Source of the DNA: Hoeflea sp. YIM 152468
GTDB taxonomy: Bacteria > Pseudomonadota > Alphaproteobacteria > Rhizobiales > Rhizobiaceae
Direction of reading: 5' to 3'
Length of the DNA stretch: 64,000 nt
Assembly (NCBI RefSeq): GCF_029210485.1
Contig: NZ_JARGET010000025.1
Span: 62,001-126,000 of the forward strand
In this document: positions 8,751-16,439 of the stretch, piece after piece
Layout: each line of letters begins with the position of its first letter
Numbering within the stretch: position 1 is the stretch's first letter
Notes under the pieces: model-generated
Databases searched by the model: none
Seen by the model: only the letters and a program-made list of their open reading frames with translations
What the model was told of the DNA's origin: nothing
Position numbers and translations under genes: made by a program

Positions 8751-8781
8751 TTGAGCCTGTAGTTGCTACAGACCCTACACC
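8751..8781 (+). promoter_or_regulatory. mer promoter/operator with MerR-type 19-bp spacer
   Basis: A -35 box TTGAGC (8751-8756) and a -10-like TACACC (8776-8781) are separated by 19 bp, the stretched spacing typical of MerR-controlled promoters. The spacer contains the perfect dyad CTGTAG-TTG-CTACAG (8757-8771), the likely MerR-binding site. It lies between divergent merR and merT. Confidence 0.8.
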
Positions 8782-8812
8782 CATCGTCAATCACAGACGA
8801 GAGGTGCGCGAC

Positions 8813-9202
8813 ATGGCGCTGACAGACGACAGAACGGACAGCACGGGCGCGGATCGCCCCGCCCGAAAGGGCTGGCTCGCGGCGGGCGGTGTGGTGGGCG
8901 CCTTTCTCGCCTCGGCCTGCTGCATCGGGCCGCTGGTGCTTCTGACTCTCGGCATCTCGGGCGCCTGGATCGGCAACCTGACGGCTCTGGAGCCTTACAA
9001 GCCGATCTTCGCCGTGATCGCGCTCGGCTTCATCGCGGCGGGTTTCTGGCAGGTCTATTTCCGCAAGCCAACCGTCTGCGAACCCGGTTCCTACTGCGCA
9101 AGGCCAGCATCGGCGCGCATCACCAAGTCGGCTCTCTGGGCCTCCCTGATCCTCGTTCTCGCAGCCCTCACCATCGACTGGTGGGCCCCGCTTCTCTACT
9201 GA
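8813..9202 (+). CDS. merT: Mercuric ion transporter MerT
   Basis: 129 residues from the ATG at 8813. It has three predicted membrane spans (about 22-50, 64-82, 106-128). The vicinal pair C36-C37 lies in the first span and a second pair, C89 and C95, in the cytoplasmic loop, as in MerT. It takes Hg(II) from periplasmic MerP and delivers it to MerA (family knowledge). First gene after the mer promoter, followed 18 nt later by merP. Confidence 0.93.
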   Translation: MALTDDRTDSTGADRPARKGWLAAGGVVGAFLASACCIGPLVLLTLGISGAWIGNLTALEPYKPIFAVIALGFIAAGFWQVYFRKPTVCEPGSYCARPASARITKSALWASLILVLAALTIDWWAPLLY

Positions 9203-9220
9203 CCCCGAAAGGACATCCAC

Positions 9221-9526
9221 ATGAAGAAGATCCTTGCACTCGCCTTGTTCGGCCTGACCGCCGTTGTGCCGATCACCGCCATCCCTGTTGCCGCGCAGAC
9301 CGTCGCCGCCGAGCAGACCGTCACCTTCGCGGTGGACAACATGACCTGCGCGCTCTGCCCAGTCACCGTGAAGCGTGCGATGGAGGGCGTCGCGGGCGTG
9401 CGCGCCGTCGAGATCGACTTCGATGCCCGCACCGCCACGGTGATCTTCGACACCGCCGCGACGAGCGCCGACGCCATCGCGACCGCGTCGGCCAATGCAG
9501 GCTACCCGGCGCGTGTCGCGGGCTGA
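9221..9526 (+). CDS. merP: Periplasmic mercury-binding protein MerP
   Basis: 101 residues. A signal peptide with hydrophobic core (4-22) ends in a VAAQ-type cleavage region. A single heavy-metal-associated domain follows, with the binding motif NMTCALC (C43, C46). The protein captures Hg(II) in the periplasm and hands it to MerT (family knowledge). It sits between merT and merF. Confidence 0.94.
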   Translation: MKKILALALFGLTAVVPITAIPVAAQTVAAEQTVTFAVDNMTCALCPVTVKRAMEGVAGVRAVEIDFDARTATVIFDTAATSADAIATASANAGYPARVAG

Positions 9527-9530
9527 CGAG

Positions 9531-9764
9531 ATGACCGAGCAGTCCGACCGCAAGCTGATCGCGACAGGGATCGTCGGCACCGTCATCGCGGCGCTCTGCT
9601 GCTTCACTCCGGTGCTGGTGGTGCTTCTGGGTGCCGTGGGCCTGTCGCCCTGGCTGGGTTGGCTCGACTACGTTCTGCTGCCCGCGCTCGCCTTTTTCGT
9701 CGCGCTGACCGTGTACGCGGTCTGGAGACGGCAGCGGCGCCAGACCACTCGAACGGATGGATGA
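9531..9764 (+). CDS. merF: Mercury transporter MerF
   Basis: 77 residues from the ATG at 9531, five bases after the merP stop. Two membrane helices (about 8-30 and 40-63) and a vicinal pair C23-C24 fit MerF. The second vicinal Cys pair found near the C-terminus of well-studied MerF is absent; the tail is basic (WRRQRRQTTR). The 3' end overlaps the merA start by 8 nt. It is an auxiliary Hg(II) importer. Confidence 0.85.
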   Translation: MTEQSDRKLIATGIVGTVIAALCCFTPVLVVLLGAVGLSPWLGWLDYVLLPALAFFVALTVYAVWRRQRRQTTRTDG

Positions 9765-11193
9765 CTTGATGAAAGACGATTGCTGCGCGCCCAAGGGCGA
9801 TTTCGACCTTGCCGTGATCGGCGCCGGATCGGCCGGGTTCTCGGCCGCGATCACCGCCGCCGAGGGAGGCAAGCGCGTCGCGCTGATCGGCCATGGCACC
9901 ATCGGCGGGACCTGCGTGAACGTGGGCTGTGTGCCCTCCAAGACGATGATCCGGGCCGCGGAAGCCCTGCACGGTGCGCAGACAGCACATCGGTTCCCGG
10001 GCCTGAACAGCGAGGCGCAGGTCGCCGACTGGTCGGCGCTGATTGCGGCCAAGGACGATCTTGTCGCGACACTGCGCCAGAAGAAGTACGCCGATCTGCT
10101 GCCGGGCTACGGCGGTGTGACCTATCTCGACGAGGGTCCGGCGCGTCTCGTCCTCGGCGGGGTCGAGGTCGGCGGGCGCAGGATCACGGCTCCCAAGGTG
10201 ATCGTCGCGACCGGTGGCCGACCCGCCGTGCCCGACATCCCTGGGATCCAGGACGCACCAACGCTCGACAGCACGTCGCTGCTGGAGCTGGACCGGTTGC
10301 CCGAAAGCCTGATCTTCCTCGGCGGCGGCTACATCGGCGTGGAGCTGGCGCAGATGATGGCGCGGATGGGCACCCGCGTCACCATTGTCTGCCGCTCGCG
10401 CCTGCTGCCGCGCACAGAGCCGGAGGTGTCCCGGGCGCTGACGGAGACGCTGCGCGCCGAGGGCGTCGCGGTTGTCGATGGCGCGACCTACGACGCCGCA
10501 CGGCGCGACGGGGCCCGTGCGGTCCTGACGGTGACGGTGGACGGCGCAGACCGCGATCTGACGGCCGACCGCCTCGTCCTGACGACGGGACGCGCAGCCA
10601 ACACCGAGGGGCTGGGCCTCGCGGAGATGGGCGTCGAGACCGACGCGCGTGGCGCGATCCGGGTGGGCGACGACATGCAGACCACGAAGGCCGGCATCTT
10701 CGCGGCGGGCGATGTGACCGACCGCGACCAGTTCGTCTACATGGCCGCCTATGGCGCCAAGCTCGCGTCCCGCAACGCCGTTCTGGGCGGGGCGGAGCGC
10801 TACGACAACGCCGCGATGCCGTGGGTGGTGTTCACCGATCCGCAGGTCGCCGGCGTCGGGCTGACCGAGGCGCAGGCGCGCGCCGCGGGTCATGACGTCA
10901 AGACCAGTGTGCTGACGCTCGACAACGTGCCCCGCGCGCTCGCCGCCCGCGACACGCGCGGCCTGATCAAGCTCGTCGCGGACCGGGCGACCGACCGCCT
11001 CCTGGGCGGCGTGATCATGGCGCCGGAGGGAGCCGACAGTGTCCAGACGCTCGCCATGGCGCTCAAGTTCGGCATGACGACAAAGGCGCTCGGCGAGACG
11101 ATCTTCCCCTATCTGACCACGGTAGAGGGGCTGAAGCTCGCCGCGCAGACCTTCGACAAGGATGTCGCGAAGCTGTCGTGCTGCGCGGGGTAA
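9757..11193 (+). CDS. merA: Mercuric reductase MerA (short form, no N-terminal HMA domain)
   Basis: 478 residues. FAD-binding GAGSAGFSAA (22-31), redox-active disulfide in GGTCVNVGCVPSK (C53, C58), an NADPH-binding GGGYIGVELA region, and the C-terminal vicinal pair C475-C476 that passes Hg(II) to the active site. It reduces Hg(II) to volatile Hg(0) with NADPH in the cytoplasm. The N-terminal MerP-like domain of many MerA proteins is missing, although a CC pair (9-10) sits near the start. An alternative ATG is at 9769. Last gene of the mer operon; it converges on the DUF6441 phage gene. Confidence 0.96.
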   Translation: MDDLMKDDCCAPKGDFDLAVIGAGSAGFSAAITAAEGGKRVALIGHGTIGGTCVNVGCVPSKTMIRAAEALHGAQTAHRFPGLNSEAQVADWSALIAAKDDLVATLRQKKYADLLPGYGGVTYLDEGPARLVLGGVEVGGRRITAPKVIVATGGRPAVPDIPGIQDAPTLDSTSLLELDRLPESLIFLGGGYIGVELAQMMARMGTRVTIVCRSRLLPRTEPEVSRALTETLRAEGVAVVDGATYDAARRDGARAVLTVTVDGADRDLTADRLVLTTGRAANTEGLGLAEMGVETDARGAIRVGDDMQTTKAGIFAAGDVTDRDQFVYMAAYGAKLASRNAVLGGAERYDNAAMPWVVFTDPQVAGVGLTEAQARAAGHDVKTSVLTLDNVPRALAARDTRGLIKLVADRATDRLLGGVIMAPEGADSVQTLAMALKFGMTTKALGETIFPYLTTVEGLKLAAQTFDKDVAKLSCCAG

Positions 11194-11243
11194 CCCGAGC
11201 CGTCGGTTTCGTGGCTGCCGAGCAAGATTGCGCATCGATGCGA

Positions 11244-11873
11244 TCACAACCTACCCCCCACCCAGTTCGCCACGATCAGCCCCGGCACGCTGTCCAACGC
11301 CCGGTCTGCATCCCGCGCCAGATCCAGCCGCTTCGGCAGCTTGACCTGCGGCACCAGCAGGAAGATCGGCGCAGTGACCTTTCCGCGCCCGGTCTTCGAC
11401 CGCGACACCACCGCCTGGCCTTTCGTGTTCAGCCGCCCCTCGGCGACCAGCAGGCTGGGGCCCGTCCGGCGATAGACGAAACGCAGGCGGAGGCCGCGTC
11501 GCCGCTCCCATTCACCGGGGGTGATCCGGCCGCCGCGCAGGGATTTGCCCGCCGCGGGCAGCGGGATCGCCAGCCAGAACCCGTTCTTCGATCGGATCAG
11601 CGGCCCGGTGTCATGCGCACCGACGATTACCGGCGCCTTCGACCAGACCAGCGCCGCAGCCTCAAGGCTCTCGCCCGACCTCGGGAAGTTCTGGCTCCGG
11701 ATCGAGTTGGCGAGCCGTGTACCAAGCCCCGCGCCGGTGATCTGCAACCGCCACGCCGTCTTCAGCCCAGTCCCGGCCTCGCGAATGGCGGCGGTGACGG
11801 CCCGTTCACCCGCCGCGACCTCGGCCGCCATCATCGCGACGATGTCGGGATCGATGTCGAGCTTCAGTTTCAC
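11244..11873 (-). CDS. DUF6441 phage protein (lambda gpZ-like position)
   Basis: 209 residues with an N-terminal helical segment, a central RLANSIRSQNFPRSGE stretch and a C-terminal HK97-gp10-like core; recognised as the DUF6441 family of alphaproteobacterial phages. Size and position between the gpFII-like gene and the tail terminator correspond to minor tail protein Z. The start overlaps the upstream gene's stop as ATGA. The stop is 50 nt from the end of merA, so the mer insertion lies immediately downstream and may have altered the last codons. Confidence 0.75.
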   Translation of the reverse strand: MKLKLDIDPDIVAMMAAEVAAGERAVTAAIREAGTGLKTAWRLQITGAGLGTRLANSIRSQNFPRSGESLEAAALVWSKAPVIVGAHDTGPLIRSKNGFWLAIPLPAAGKSLRGGRITPGEWERRRGLRLRFVYRRTGPSLLVAEGRLNTKGQAVVSRSKTGRGKVTAPIFLLVPQVKLPKRLDLARDADRALDSVPGLIVANWVGGRL

Positions 11874-12181
11874 GCGGGCCTCAGGTCGACGGTCCAGACC
11901 AGCCGCTCGCGGTCGCGGACCGGCTCGCCCTGTATGAGGAAGGCGTCGCCGTCGATCTCGATGCGGTCGCCGGGACGCGGGTTCGCCACCTCGGCCACGC
12001 GCAGGTCGATCCGGGTGGTTTCGGACCAGAGCCGCGCGTCGCCGAAGTCGGTGACCGCGTCGGCGCGACGGGCGACGGCACGCACCAGCACGGGTGTACC
12101 GCCGTCGGCGATGTAGACCGCGTCCCGGCCGATGTTCGGATCGGCGAAGAGCGCGCCGATGGCGGCGGCGAAGGCCGACAT
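11870..12181 (-). CDS. Head-tail joining protein (gpFII-like)
   Basis: 103 residues, beta-rich, with RPGDRIEIDGDAFLIQGEPVRD near the C-terminus, the pattern of gpFII-type head-tail attachment proteins. It lies between the capsid decoration gene and DUF6441, as FII does between D/E and Z in lambda. Its start shares one nucleotide with the DUF2190 stop. Function is by pattern and synteny. Confidence 0.65.
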   Translation of the reverse strand: MSAFAAAIGALFADPNIGRDAVYIADGGTPVLVRAVARRADAVTDFGDARLWSETTRIDLRVAEVANPRPGDRIEIDGDAFLIQGEPVRDRERLVWTVDLRPA

Positions 12182-12516
12182 CAGAACGTCGCGTTCAGGC
12201 GCACCCGGCCGATGGTGTCGCCGGCGCCGCTCGCCACCGCCTCGACGGCCGCGCCGATGAGGGTGTTGTCGGTCGCGACGGTCGTGGTGCGCTTGTTGGT
12301 GTCGTCCCAATAGACCTTGGCGCCAACCGTCCACGCCTGGGAGCCGACCTTGGTGATGTCGAACACGCCGACGAGCGCGGTCTCGACGGGCTCGCCAATG
12401 GCGGCGGCACCCGCGGCGATGCCGAAGATGGAGCCGACGAGCAGGCCATCGCCGGAGGCGACGGCATAGGGCGCGGTCAGGGTGATGGTGTTGCCGGGCT
12501 GGACGTAGGTTTTCAT
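12181..12516 (-). CDS. DUF2190 capsid decoration/cement protein
   Basis: 111 residues beginning MKTYVQPGNTITLTAPYAV and containing LVGSIFGIAAGAA and VYWDDTNK. This is the typical DUF2190 pattern, found next to capsid genes in many siphophages and thought to stabilise expanded capsids (family knowledge). Separated from the capsid gene by 74 nt holding a GC hairpin. Confidence 0.85.
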   Translation of the reverse strand: MKTYVQPGNTITLTAPYAVASGDGLLVGSIFGIAAGAAAIGEPVETALVGVFDITKVGSQAWTVGAKVYWDDTNKRTTTVATDNTLIGAAVEAVASGAGDTIGRVRLNATF

Positions 12517-12542
12517 GATGGGGATCCTCGTGGAAAGACGAA

Positions 12543-12564
12543 GGGCGGCCCGTCAGGACCGCCC
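12543..12564 (-). terminator. GC hairpin between capsid and DUF2190 genes
   Basis: Arms GGGCGG (12543-12548) and CCGCCC (12559-12564) with a 10-nt loop lie in the 74-nt gap between the capsid stop and the decoration gene. There is no U-tract, so attenuation or mRNA processing is as likely as termination. Confidence 0.35.
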
Positions 12565-12590
12565 GTGTGTCAGGGTTCAGGAAGCGCGCC

Positions 12591-14654
12591 TTACGCGCCC
12601 GGGTTCTTGTAGAGGCCGCGCCAGTCGATGGCCTTGGCTCCGAAGTCGAGGCGGCACTTGATCTCGACCCCGTCGACGTCGAAGCCGTTGCGCGTCTCGA
12701 TATAGGCGCCCTGCTGGCCCTCGAGATAGGCGTACTCGATGGTGTCGATCTGGTTCGGGCTGGCCGCCAGATACCAGGCGGTCTCGCTGGCGGCGTCGAG
12801 CCGGGGCTCGCTGATCGGCGCCAGCGTCCTGATCGACTGCGGCACCACGCTGGACGTCGCGGCGGGCACGAGGTTCTGGGCCACCAGCTGTTCGGCTTTC
12901 AGTTCCAGTGAGGCCGGCACGATCAGGAAGGCAGGCCGGACGTTCAGCACCGTCTTCTTGTCGAGGCCGGTCTGCTTGGCCATCGCCGCGCGCGCCGCTC
13001 CGACGCTGCTGACATCGAGCGCCGCGCCGGTGCCTGCCAGGTTCTTGTGGGTGGTGTGGAACAACGCGTTGCCGTCGGCCATCGCCGGGTTGGCGGTGAT
13101 GATGCCCCAGACCACGTCCGACTCCAGCTGGGCGATGGAGTTGCCGTACATCGCCGGGATGCGGGTGAAGGCGTCGAGATCGTCGTTGATCAGCGTCTGA
13201 CGGGTGATGGCGACCACCCGGCCATAGGTCTTGACCTTGTAGCTCTCCTTGCTCTCGCCCAGCGTGCCGCGCTTGAACTCGCCGCTCTCGCCGACCTCCA
13301 GCAGCTGCGGCGCCTCGCCGAGCTGGACGCGGTGCATCGCCTTGAAGTCGGTGGCGAGCACCTGGCGGCAGAACAGCATGAAGGTGCGGGGATAGGCCTC
13401 GTAGGCCTGCCGGAGGGTCTTGTTGGTGACCGCCGACAGGATCTCGGGGAAGTCCGAGGTCGAGTGCAGCGCGCGCGTCGCCACCTCGTCGCGCGACAGA
13501 CCCCGCGTGTTGACGCCGGCATTGCCGAGGCTTTCGCGAGCCAGTTCCAGCAGCGTCATGCCGCGGTACTGGCGTGCGGCGTCCTCCAGCTGGAACAGCG
13601 TCGGGCTGTAGCGGTGCAGCAGCGCGTTCGCCACCGCATCGCGACGGGTGATCCGCTCGTCCCGGCCGCCGAGCGGCACCGAGACATGGCCGAAGGTCCG
13701 GGTCTCGTCGGATTTCGCGGCGACCTGATCGAGGATCAGGCGGCGGGACTCGTCGACGCTGACGCCGCGCTTGACCAGATCCTCGGCGAAGCCGCGCTCG
13801 AGGTTCAGGCGGCCCGCGAGATCGTAGATGGTGGACACGCGGTCGCGCTCGGCCTCGCGGGCGCGTGTCGCGACGGCGTCGGTGTCGGGCGCAGCGGGGG
13901 CATCGGTATTCTGAAGCTTCGGCTGGGTGCGGGTTTCCGCTGCGGCAGCCTTCGTTTCGGGCGCAGCCGCTTTCGGCTCGGTCATGGTGGTGTCCTCGGT
14001 TTCGACCGGCTCGGTCGGCTGGGTGGTGGCGGGGGTTGCGGCGTCGCGCGCCGGGGTCTCGGTCTTGTCCGTCATCGGGGATGCTCCTTGCTCTGTGGGG
14101 GCGTCCCGGCGGTGGAGGACGCAGTCGTGAAGGGGGTGCTGTGCGCGGAAGCCCGCTGCCGGGTCGGCTCCAACCGCGACGGCGGAGACCTCGAAGGGCG
14201 TCCAGTCCACCGCGCGCCAGAGTTCTCGGGCGGCCTCGGGCTTCGAGACCTCGAAGCGGTGGACCTGGTAGCCGATGGAGACCGCGCGGATGTGCCCGGC
14301 CTGGATGTCGCGCCAGATCGGCTCGACATCGGCACGCTCGCTGATCCGCACCAGCGCGATGCCGCGGCCGTTCTCGATCCGGGCCGAGCCCGGCACGACC
14401 GAGCCGATCACCGCGTCGAGCGTGTCGAGCTCGTGCACCTTCAGGAACGGCGCGCCCGCGTTCAGCCGGTCGAGCCGGACATGGGCCGGGTCGAGGCTGA
14501 GTTCCTCGTCATAAGGCTCGCCGAAGAAGGTGGCACGGCGGACGCGAGCCCCGGCCGACCAGACCACCTCGACGGTGCGGTTGTCGGCATCGGCCGTGTT
14601 CGGCGCAAGCTCCGCCGACCGGCGCATGGCCGGCAGTTCGATCATCGTGTCCAT
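12591..14654 (-). CDS. Fused prohead protease and major capsid protein
   Basis: 687 residues. The frame is open well upstream, but the ATG at 14654 lies 5 nt after the portal stop and starts the protease domain. Residues 1-190 are an HK97-type (S78) prohead protease with candidate catalytic H74 (in FLKVHE) and S126 (in AVSIGY). An Ala/Pro/Thr/Glu-rich linker (about 195-260) follows. The rest is an HK97-fold major capsid protein (ALFHTTHKN, IEYAYLEGQQGAYIE, VDGVEIKCRLDFGAK). The linker may act as scaffold and be cleaved at maturation (inference). Several phage families encode such fusions. Confidence 0.9.
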   Translation of the reverse strand: MDTMIELPAMRRSAELAPNTADADNRTVEVVWSAGARVRRATFFGEPYDEELSLDPAHVRLDRLNAGAPFLKVHELDTLDAVIGSVVPGSARIENGRGIALVRISERADVEPIWRDIQAGHIRAVSIGYQVHRFEVSKPEAARELWRAVDWTPFEVSAVAVGADPAAGFRAQHPLHDCVLHRRDAPTEQGASPMTDKTETPARDAATPATTQPTEPVETEDTTMTEPKAAAPETKAAAAETRTQPKLQNTDAPAAPDTDAVATRAREAERDRVSTIYDLAGRLNLERGFAEDLVKRGVSVDESRRLILDQVAAKSDETRTFGHVSVPLGGRDERITRRDAVANALLHRYSPTLFQLEDAARQYRGMTLLELARESLGNAGVNTRGLSRDEVATRALHSTSDFPEILSAVTNKTLRQAYEAYPRTFMLFCRQVLATDFKAMHRVQLGEAPQLLEVGESGEFKRGTLGESKESYKVKTYGRVVAITRQTLINDDLDAFTRIPAMYGNSIAQLESDVVWGIITANPAMADGNALFHTTHKNLAGTGAALDVSSVGAARAAMAKQTGLDKKTVLNVRPAFLIVPASLELKAEQLVAQNLVPAATSSVVPQSIRTLAPISEPRLDAASETAWYLAASPNQIDTIEYAYLEGQQGAYIETRNGFDVDGVEIKCRLDFGAKAIDWRGLYKNPGA

Positions 14655-14659
14655 GAAGG

Positions 14660-16228
14660 TCAGTCCTGTTGGTCGGCCTGCGCCGGGTCTGTATCCGCGT
14701 CGGCGGTCGGGTCGTCGGCGTCCGGCTCGTCGGCGGCCGGATCGTTCGCCGGATCGCTGGCCCCGTCTTTGGATTGTGCGCTGCCGGTCTTGGTGACGCG
14801 GCGAGGGTCGCTGTCGAGGACCAACCCCAGCGCGTCGAGCTTGGCGTTGGTCGCCGCGATCTCGGCCAGCACGGCGTCGGGGTTGCGGCCCTGCCGGGCG
14901 ATCACCTCGGCCAGCGTCATGGTGCCCGAGCGGATGGACAGCAGGTTCGCCATCGCGTCCTTCTGCGGATCGACCGCCTCGAACTTCGGCGGCGACCATT
15001 CGACCGGCACGACTGGCGACGGGATCTGCCCCGCCGCCCACGCCGCTTCCGTAAACCAGCGCCAGACCGGCGCGCAGACCATCGGGATGAACAGCTGCCA
15101 TTGCACGGCGTCGATCTGGCGGCGGAACTCCACGAGCCCCGCCCGGATCGAGGAATAGTTCACCTGGCTGAGATCGCCGGTCAGCAGCTCGTAGGGCACG
15201 CGGAAGCCTGCCGAGATCGTGTGCAGGCTCGCGCGCTTGTATTCGCCGTAGCCGCCCGTCGCCGAGGGCTGGTTGAAGCGGATGTCCTTGCCGCCGCGGG
15301 CATAGGCGATCAGCCCCGGTTCGAACTGCTCGACCCGGTTGCCGTCGGCATCGACCACGGAGGGCGCGATGCCCTGCTGCGCCTCGTCATCGCCGAAGAC
15401 GATGGCGGTGACGCAGGCCTCGGTCTTCTTGCGGACCAGTTCCGCCACCTCGTAGTCGTCGAGATCGCGCAAGCTGCGGATCACCGGCGCGCCCCAGGGG
15501 ACGCCGCGCGCTTGCGTGCGCTGCTTCTCGTAGACATGGGCGATCTCGGTCGCGGGGACCGGGCGGCTCTGCAACCCGTTCTGCAAGGCCCCGTAGGCGT
15601 CGCCCGGATGCTCGGCATGCAGCCAGTAAGCCCGGCGCTTCCCGACCGGGTCGAACTCGATCCCCTGCACGAGGCGCCCTGCGCCGAGGGCTCCGGACTT
15701 GGTGGCGTCGAGGAAGTCGGCTTCCAGCACCTGCAATTGCAGCGGCACCGGCAGGCCGTCGCTCGCGCGCCGCAGGCGGCGGCGCACCAGAACCTCGCCC
15801 GCCTCGACCATCTCCCGGCAGATCAGCGTCTGCAGGCCATAGAAGTCAAGCTGGCCATCGGCGTCGCAGTCCGCCGTCCAGCGTTCGAAGAGCGCATCGA
15901 CCTTCCGGTCCAGCTTGTCGTCGCCGCTAGCGGCGCGGGGCATGATGCCCGCGCCGATGATGTTGTTGACCAGCACCGCCACGGCCTTGGCCGCATGCGG
16001 GTTGTTGCGCACCAGATCGCGCATGCGGTCGCGCAGCAGCGCCCCGGCGACGCCGATTTCGGTGTCGGCCGAGGATCCCGGCGCGCGCCAGCCGTCCGTC
16101 CGTCGCCCGCGCGCGGCGCCGTCATAGCCCCGCGTCAGCGTCTCGAATGCCTGACGCGCCATCACGCGCCGAGCCGCCATGCGCGGCGCCACCGTGGCGA
16201 TGGCGTGGTCGAACCAGGTCGCCGACAT
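14660..16228 (-). CDS. Phage portal protein (lambda gpB family)
   Basis: 522 residues; the core has ARQAFETLTRGYDGA, VNNIIGAGIMPR and YSSIRAGLVEFRRQID, all typical of lambda-family portals. The Asp-rich C-terminal 45 residues are low complexity. The dodecameric portal forms the DNA entry vertex. Its ATG shares one base with the gpW stop (TGATG), showing tight coupling with the joining protein. Confidence 0.92.
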   Translation of the reverse strand: MSATWFDHAIATVAPRMAARRVMARQAFETLTRGYDGAARGRRTDGWRAPGSSADTEIGVAGALLRDRMRDLVRNNPHAAKAVAVLVNNIIGAGIMPRAASGDDKLDRKVDALFERWTADCDADGQLDFYGLQTLICREMVEAGEVLVRRRLRRASDGLPVPLQLQVLEADFLDATKSGALGAGRLVQGIEFDPVGKRRAYWLHAEHPGDAYGALQNGLQSRPVPATEIAHVYEKQRTQARGVPWGAPVIRSLRDLDDYEVAELVRKKTEACVTAIVFGDDEAQQGIAPSVVDADGNRVEQFEPGLIAYARGGKDIRFNQPSATGGYGEYKRASLHTISAGFRVPYELLTGDLSQVNYSSIRAGLVEFRRQIDAVQWQLFIPMVCAPVWRWFTEAAWAAGQIPSPVVPVEWSPPKFEAVDPQKDAMANLLSIRSGTMTLAEVIARQGRNPDAVLAEIAATNAKLDALGLVLDSDPRRVTKTGSAQSKDGASDPANDPAADEPDADDPTADADTDPAQADQQD

Positions 16229-16437
16229 CAGCGATCCCCGCGCGAGAAGCCAGCGAGCCCCGCCACGGGCAGCGGGCGGCTGAAGCCCGCGATGGCGCGC
16301 TCGATGGTCCGGATGCGGGCCAGCAGATCCTCGGCCGAGCCGTAATCCACCGACTTGCCGTCATAGCTGACGCGCGTCGTGCCGCTGGCATAGGCCCGGC
16401 GCAGCGCCGAAAGCTCGGTTTCCGTCCAGTCGATCAT
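16228..16437 (-). CDS. Head-tail joining protein gpW-like
   Basis: 69 residues from the ATG at 16437, matching the 68-residue lambda gpW in size and in its place between terminase and portal. The sequence has TETELSALRRAYASGTTRVS followed by the KSVDYGSAEDLLARI pattern of the gpW family. It completes the filled head before tail attachment. It starts 2 nt after the terminase stop. Confidence 0.85.
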   Translation of the reverse strand: MIDWTETELSALRRAYASGTTRVSYDGKSVDYGSAEDLLARIRTIERAIAGFSRPLPVAGLAGFSRGDR

Positions 16438-16439
16438 GT

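Noticed and set aside
8311-11193. mer operon carried by a transposon or insertion sequence
   Set aside because: No transposase, resolvase or terminal inverted repeats were seen at either junction.
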